A stretch of DNA of 7,175 nt, from the NCBI GenBank assembly GCA_002383325.1, contig DFYJ01000104.1, forward strand, positions 5,161 through 12,335, in the 5' to 3' direction. Shown piece after piece: positions 4,687 through 7,175 of the stretch. The stretch is from Candidatus Aminicenantes bacterium UBA4085. Lineage in GTDB: Bacteria; Acidobacteriota; Aminicenantia; Aminicenantales; UBA4085. Position numbers and translations under genes: made by a program. Below the pieces are notes generated by a model. It saw nothing but the letters and a program-made list of their open reading frames with translations, searched no databases and was not told the origin of the DNA. Every line of letters begins with the position of its first letter. The first letter of the stretch is position 1.

Positions 4687-7071
4687 ATGACCAAGCGCTC
4701 CATGCCCGTGTTTCTTTCATGGATTCTCATTTTGGCGAGCGGAGCCGTGCTCTCCGCCTCGGCCCAGACGCCCTGGAAGCCGGCCGCCTTGACGGCCGAC
4801 GACTACGCCAGGGCGGAGAAGATGATGTCCGCGGGCGTCGCGCCGCTTGTCCTGCGGTCCGGGGTGCGCCCGGTCTGGCTGGCCGGCGACCGGTTCTGGT
4901 ACCGGGTCTCCACCGCCCCCGGGGCGGCCGAGTTTGTTCTGGTCGATCCGGTCAAGAAGAGTAAAGCCCCGGCCTTCGACGCGGTCAAGCTGGCGGCCGC
5001 GCTGTCCAAGGCCGCGGGCAAGGCGTACGAGCCGGGGAAACTGCCTTTCGCCTCTATCGCCATGGCCGCTGACAGCAAAACGATCTCTTTTGCGGCCGAA
5101 GGCAAGCGCTGGATCTATGACGTCCAGGGAGCCGTCTGCCGTGAGGACAAAGCCACGGCCGCCGCGCCGGCGCCCGCACCCGGCCCGATGGGCGGTTTCG
5201 GCGCTTCCGCTGCGACGTCCCCCGACGGCAGATGGACGGCCTTCATCAAGGATGACGATCTCTGGCTTCGCGCAGCCGGGACAGGAGTCGAACGGGCTCT
5301 GACAACCGACGGGGTCAAGGATTTCGGCTACGCCACCGACAACGCCGGCTGGTCCCGCAGCGACCGGCCCGTCCTGCTGTGGTCGCCCGATTCCAAGAAG
5401 ATCGCCACATTCCAACAGGACCAGCGCGGCGTGGGGGAGATGTACCTGGTCGAGACGAAGGTCGGCCACCCCGTCCTGCAGGCCTGGAAATATCCCCTCC
5501 CGGGCGACGATGTGGTGACGACCATCCAGCGGGTGGTCATCCACCTCGACGGCCCGCGGGTGGTGCGGCTGAAGATGCCCGCGGATCAGCACCGCTCCAC
5601 CTCCACCGACGATATCAAGTCCGGCGGCGGCGTCTTCGAGGACGTCCAGTGGAGCCCGGACGGTTCGAAGATGGTCTTTATCTCCAGCACGCGCGACCAC
5701 AAGGTCGCCACGGTTCGCGCGGCCGATCTGGAAACGGGGGATGTCCGGGACATTTTCGAGGAAAAGACGGACACCTACTTCGAGTCCGGGCATACCGATC
5801 CCCTGTGGCGGTACCTGGGAGCCTCGGATGAGATCCTGTGGTTCTCGGAGAGGAGCGGCTGGGGCCGGCTCTACCTCTACGATGCCAGAACGGGGAAGCT
5901 CAAGAACGAGGTGACGACCGGCGAAGGCTTGGTCACCCGGATCGTTCGCCTGGACGAGAAGGCCCGCCAGGTCTTCTTCCTGGCCCAAGGCCGGGAAAAG
6001 GGCCGTGACCCCTACTTCCGCCATCTCTACAAGGTCGGCCTCGACGGCAAGGGTTTGGCCCTGCTGACGCCCGAGGACGCCGATCATGAAGTCACCCTCT
6101 CGCCGACGGGGCGCTGTTTCGTGGATGCCCACTCGAAGCCTGATGTCCCGGCCACGGCCGTCCTGCGCGGAGCCGACGGCAAGCTGATCTTGATTCTTGA
6201 AAAGGTCGACATCGGGCCGCTCCTGGCCGCCGGGTGGAAGCCCTGCATCCCCTTTACCGTTAAGGCCCGTGACGGCGCTACGGATCTTTTCGGCCTGATG
6301 TTCAGGCCGACCGGATTCGATCCGAGCCGAAAATACCCAATCGTAGTCTACATCTATCCCGGCCCCCAGTCGGGAACGATCGGCACCCGGGCCTTCGGCC
6401 CCGCACGGGGCGATGCCCAGGCCCTGGCAGAGCTGGGCTTCATCGTCATCCACCTGGACGGCCTAGGCACGCCGGGCCGCTCCAAAGCCTTCCACGACTT
6501 CTACTACGCCAACATGGGCGACAACACTCTGCCCGACCAGATCGCAGCGGTCAAGCAGCTGGCCGCGAAATACTCTTGGCTGGACCTCGACCAGGTTGGC
6601 ATCTACGGCCACTCGGGCGGCGGCTACGCGACCTGCGACGCGATGTTCCGCTATCCCGACTTCTTCAAGGTCGGGGTGTCACAGGCCGGCAACCACGACC
6701 AGCGCGGCTACGAGGACGACTGGGGCGAGAAGTGGCAGGGCTTGCTGACCAAGAAACCCGACGGGACAACGAGCTACGACGACCAGGCCAACCAGAACCA
6801 CGCCGCCAACCTCAAGGGCAAGCTGCTGCTGGCCCACGGGACGATGGACGGCAACGTGCCGCCTTATCTGACCCTGCTGGTGGTGGATGCCCTGATCAAG
6901 GCCAACAAGGACTTCGACCTGATCCTCTTCCCGAACCGCAGCCATGGCTTCGGCAACGAGCCCTATATGGTCCGGCGGCGCTGGGACTACTTCGTCAAGC
7001 ACCTGCTGGGAGCCGAACCGCCCAAGGAATTCGGAATGAAGCCGGCCGCCCCGCGGATGCCGAGGGGATGA
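4687..7071 (+). CDS. Exported S9-family (DPP IV-like) serine peptidase
   Basis: A 794-residue protein. Residues 1-26 form a signal peptide: basic TKR start, hydrophobic core VFLSWILILASGAVL, and ASA|Q cleavage after Ala26, so it acts in the periplasm or outside the cell. An Ala/Pro-rich segment (159-167, AAPAPAPGP) interrupts the first part. A DPP IV-type beta-propeller follows, with SPDG-type blade motifs at SPDGRW (near 179), WSPDSKKIATF (232-242) and WSPDGSKMVF. The C-terminal alpha/beta-hydrolase domain begins around residue 530. YIYPGP (555-560) carries the probable oxyanion Tyr557; GHSGGG (641-646) carries nucleophile Ser643; HGTMDGNV gives Asp721; RSHGFG gives His753. The triad is complete and in DPP IV order and spacing. 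The elbow is GHSGGG instead of the classical GWSYGG, and the DW.YEEE helix that binds the peptide N-terminus in DPP IV is replaced around YATDNAGW (215-222). It should cleave peptides, but X-Pro dipeptidyl specificity is not supported. Family call is firm; substrate unknown. A likely role is nutrient peptide degradation. It is monocistronic and converges on a tRNA gene 19 bases downstream. Confidence 0.92.
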   Translation: MTKRSMPVFLSWILILASGAVLSASAQTPWKPAALTADDYARAEKMMSAGVAPLVLRSGVRPVWLAGDRFWYRVSTAPGAAEFVLVDPVKKSKAPAFDAVKLAAALSKAAGKAYEPGKLPFASIAMAADSKTISFAAEGKRWIYDVQGAVCREDKATAAAPAPAPGPMGGFGASAATSPDGRWTAFIKDDDLWLRAAGTGVERALTTDGVKDFGYATDNAGWSRSDRPVLLWSPDSKKIATFQQDQRGVGEMYLVETKVGHPVLQAWKYPLPGDDVVTTIQRVVIHLDGPRVVRLKMPADQHRSTSTDDIKSGGGVFEDVQWSPDGSKMVFISSTRDHKVATVRAADLETGDVRDIFEEKTDTYFESGHTDPLWRYLGASDEILWFSERSGWGRLYLYDARTGKLKNEVTTGEGLVTRIVRLDEKARQVFFLAQGREKGRDPYFRHLYKVGLDGKGLALLTPEDADHEVTLSPTGRCFVDAHSKPDVPATAVLRGADGKLILILEKVDIGPLLAAGWKPCIPFTVKARDGATDLFGLMFRPTGFDPSRKYPIVVYIYPGPQSGTIGTRAFGPARGDAQALAELGFIVIHLDGLGTPGRSKAFHDFYYANMGDNTLPDQIAAVKQLAAKYSWLDLDQVGIYGHSGGGYATCDAMFRYPDFFKVGVSQAGNHDQRGYEDDWGEKWQGLLTKKPDGTTSYDDQANQNHAANLKGKLLLAHGTMDGNVPPYLTLLVVDALIKANKDFDLILFPNRSHGFGNEPYMVRRRWDYFVKHLLGAEPPKEFGMKPAAPRMPRG

Positions 7072-7090
7072 GACTGGCGAGAGGTAGGAA

Positions 7091-7175
7091 TGCCGAAGAG
7101 GGGACTCGAACCCCTATGAGCCGTTAGGCCCACCAGCCCCTCAAGCTGGCGTGTCTGCCAATTCCACCACTTCGG
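7091..7175 (-). tRNA. tRNA-Leu (anticodon GAG), missing its first base at the window edge
   Basis: The minus strand folds as a class II tRNA. The acceptor stem is CCGAAG... with CTTCGGC and discriminator A at 7091; the pairing 5' G would be base 7176, just outside. The D arm contains TTGGCAGA. The anticodon stem CCAGC/GCTGG encloses loop TTGAGGG (7138-7144), with anticodon GAG at 7142-7140, reading CUC/CUU leucine codons. A long variable arm (GGGCC-TAAC-GGCTC) is diagnostic of Leu/Ser/Tyr. The T arm is AGGGG-TTCGAGT-CCCCT. The 3' CCA is not encoded (7090-7088 read TTC on the minus strand). Its 3' end faces the peptidase stop 19 bases away. Confidence 0.95.

Noticed and set aside
5149..5215. 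Ala/Pro-rich stretch in the S9 peptidase as a frameshift or inserted repeat
   Set aside because: The frame is continuous into SPDGRW, and an Ala/Pro-rich loop is a plausible surface linker; nothing indicates an insertion event.
4717..6453. Minus-strand open frame of 578 codons
   Set aside because: It is antisense to the S9 peptidase, whose propeller and catalytic motifs establish the real frame; no start signal or family motif is seen on the minus strand.
7091..7175. tRNA-Leu as the attachment site of an integrated island covering the hsdR remnant
   Set aside because: I found no copy of the tRNA 3' end elsewhere in the window, no integrase, and resident-looking genes lie between the tRNA and the hsdR fragment.

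Overview
The window is GC-rich bacterial DNA with Shine-Dalgarno-led genes, sigma-70-like promoters and an exported S9 peptidase. The S9 enzyme and overall gene style suggest a Gram-negative lineage, perhaps Acidobacteriota/Aminicenantes-like, but this assignment is weak because no phylogenetic marker is present apart from one tRNA.

Region 1 (1-1089) is broken DNA. On the minus strand, running off the left edge, is the C-terminal part of a type I restriction R subunit (HsdR). Its reading starts abruptly at helicase motif VI (GLIQAFSRTNR), just after an in-frame stop. Facing away from it on the plus strand is a thioredoxin that has lost its first third, including the CxxC active site. The two remnants meet within about 20 bp (852-873), which marks a deletion, insertion or recombination joint, or an assembly chimera. 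The hsdR part uses CTC for most leucines, while the genes to its right prefer CTG.

Region 2 (1090-4546) is the most informative part. A sigma-70-like promoter with a dyad in its spacer precedes a tight three-gene operon: an HAD phosphatase of the mannosyl-3-phosphoglycerate phosphatase (MpgP) family, a glucosyl-3-phosphoglycerate synthase (GpgS-like, GT81), and a second GT-A glycosyltransferase resembling the mannosylglycerate/mannosylglucosylglycerate synthases. The genes are 3 and 13 bp apart. Together they form a plausible complete route to a negatively charged compatible solute: GpgS makes glucosyl-3-phosphoglycerate from an NDP-glucose and 3-phosphoglycerate, the second transferase adds a sugar (probably mannose, giving mannosylglucosyl-3-phosphoglycerate), and the phosphatase releases mannosylglucosylglycerate (MGG). 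This matches the phosphorylating MGG pathway described for Petrotoga mobilis (GpgS plus MggA), with a linked phosphatase candidate. If the phosphatase acted first, glucosylglycerate would be the intermediate.

Region 3 (4547-7175) has its own promoter (TTGACA-N18-TATGCT) driving a secreted or periplasmic S9 (DPP IV-type) serine peptidase with a full Ser-Asp-His triad but without the recognisable N-terminal double-Glu motif. It converges on a tRNA-Leu(GAG) on the minus strand, which is cut one base short of its 5' end by the window edge. I see no CRISPR array, insertion sequence or integrase.
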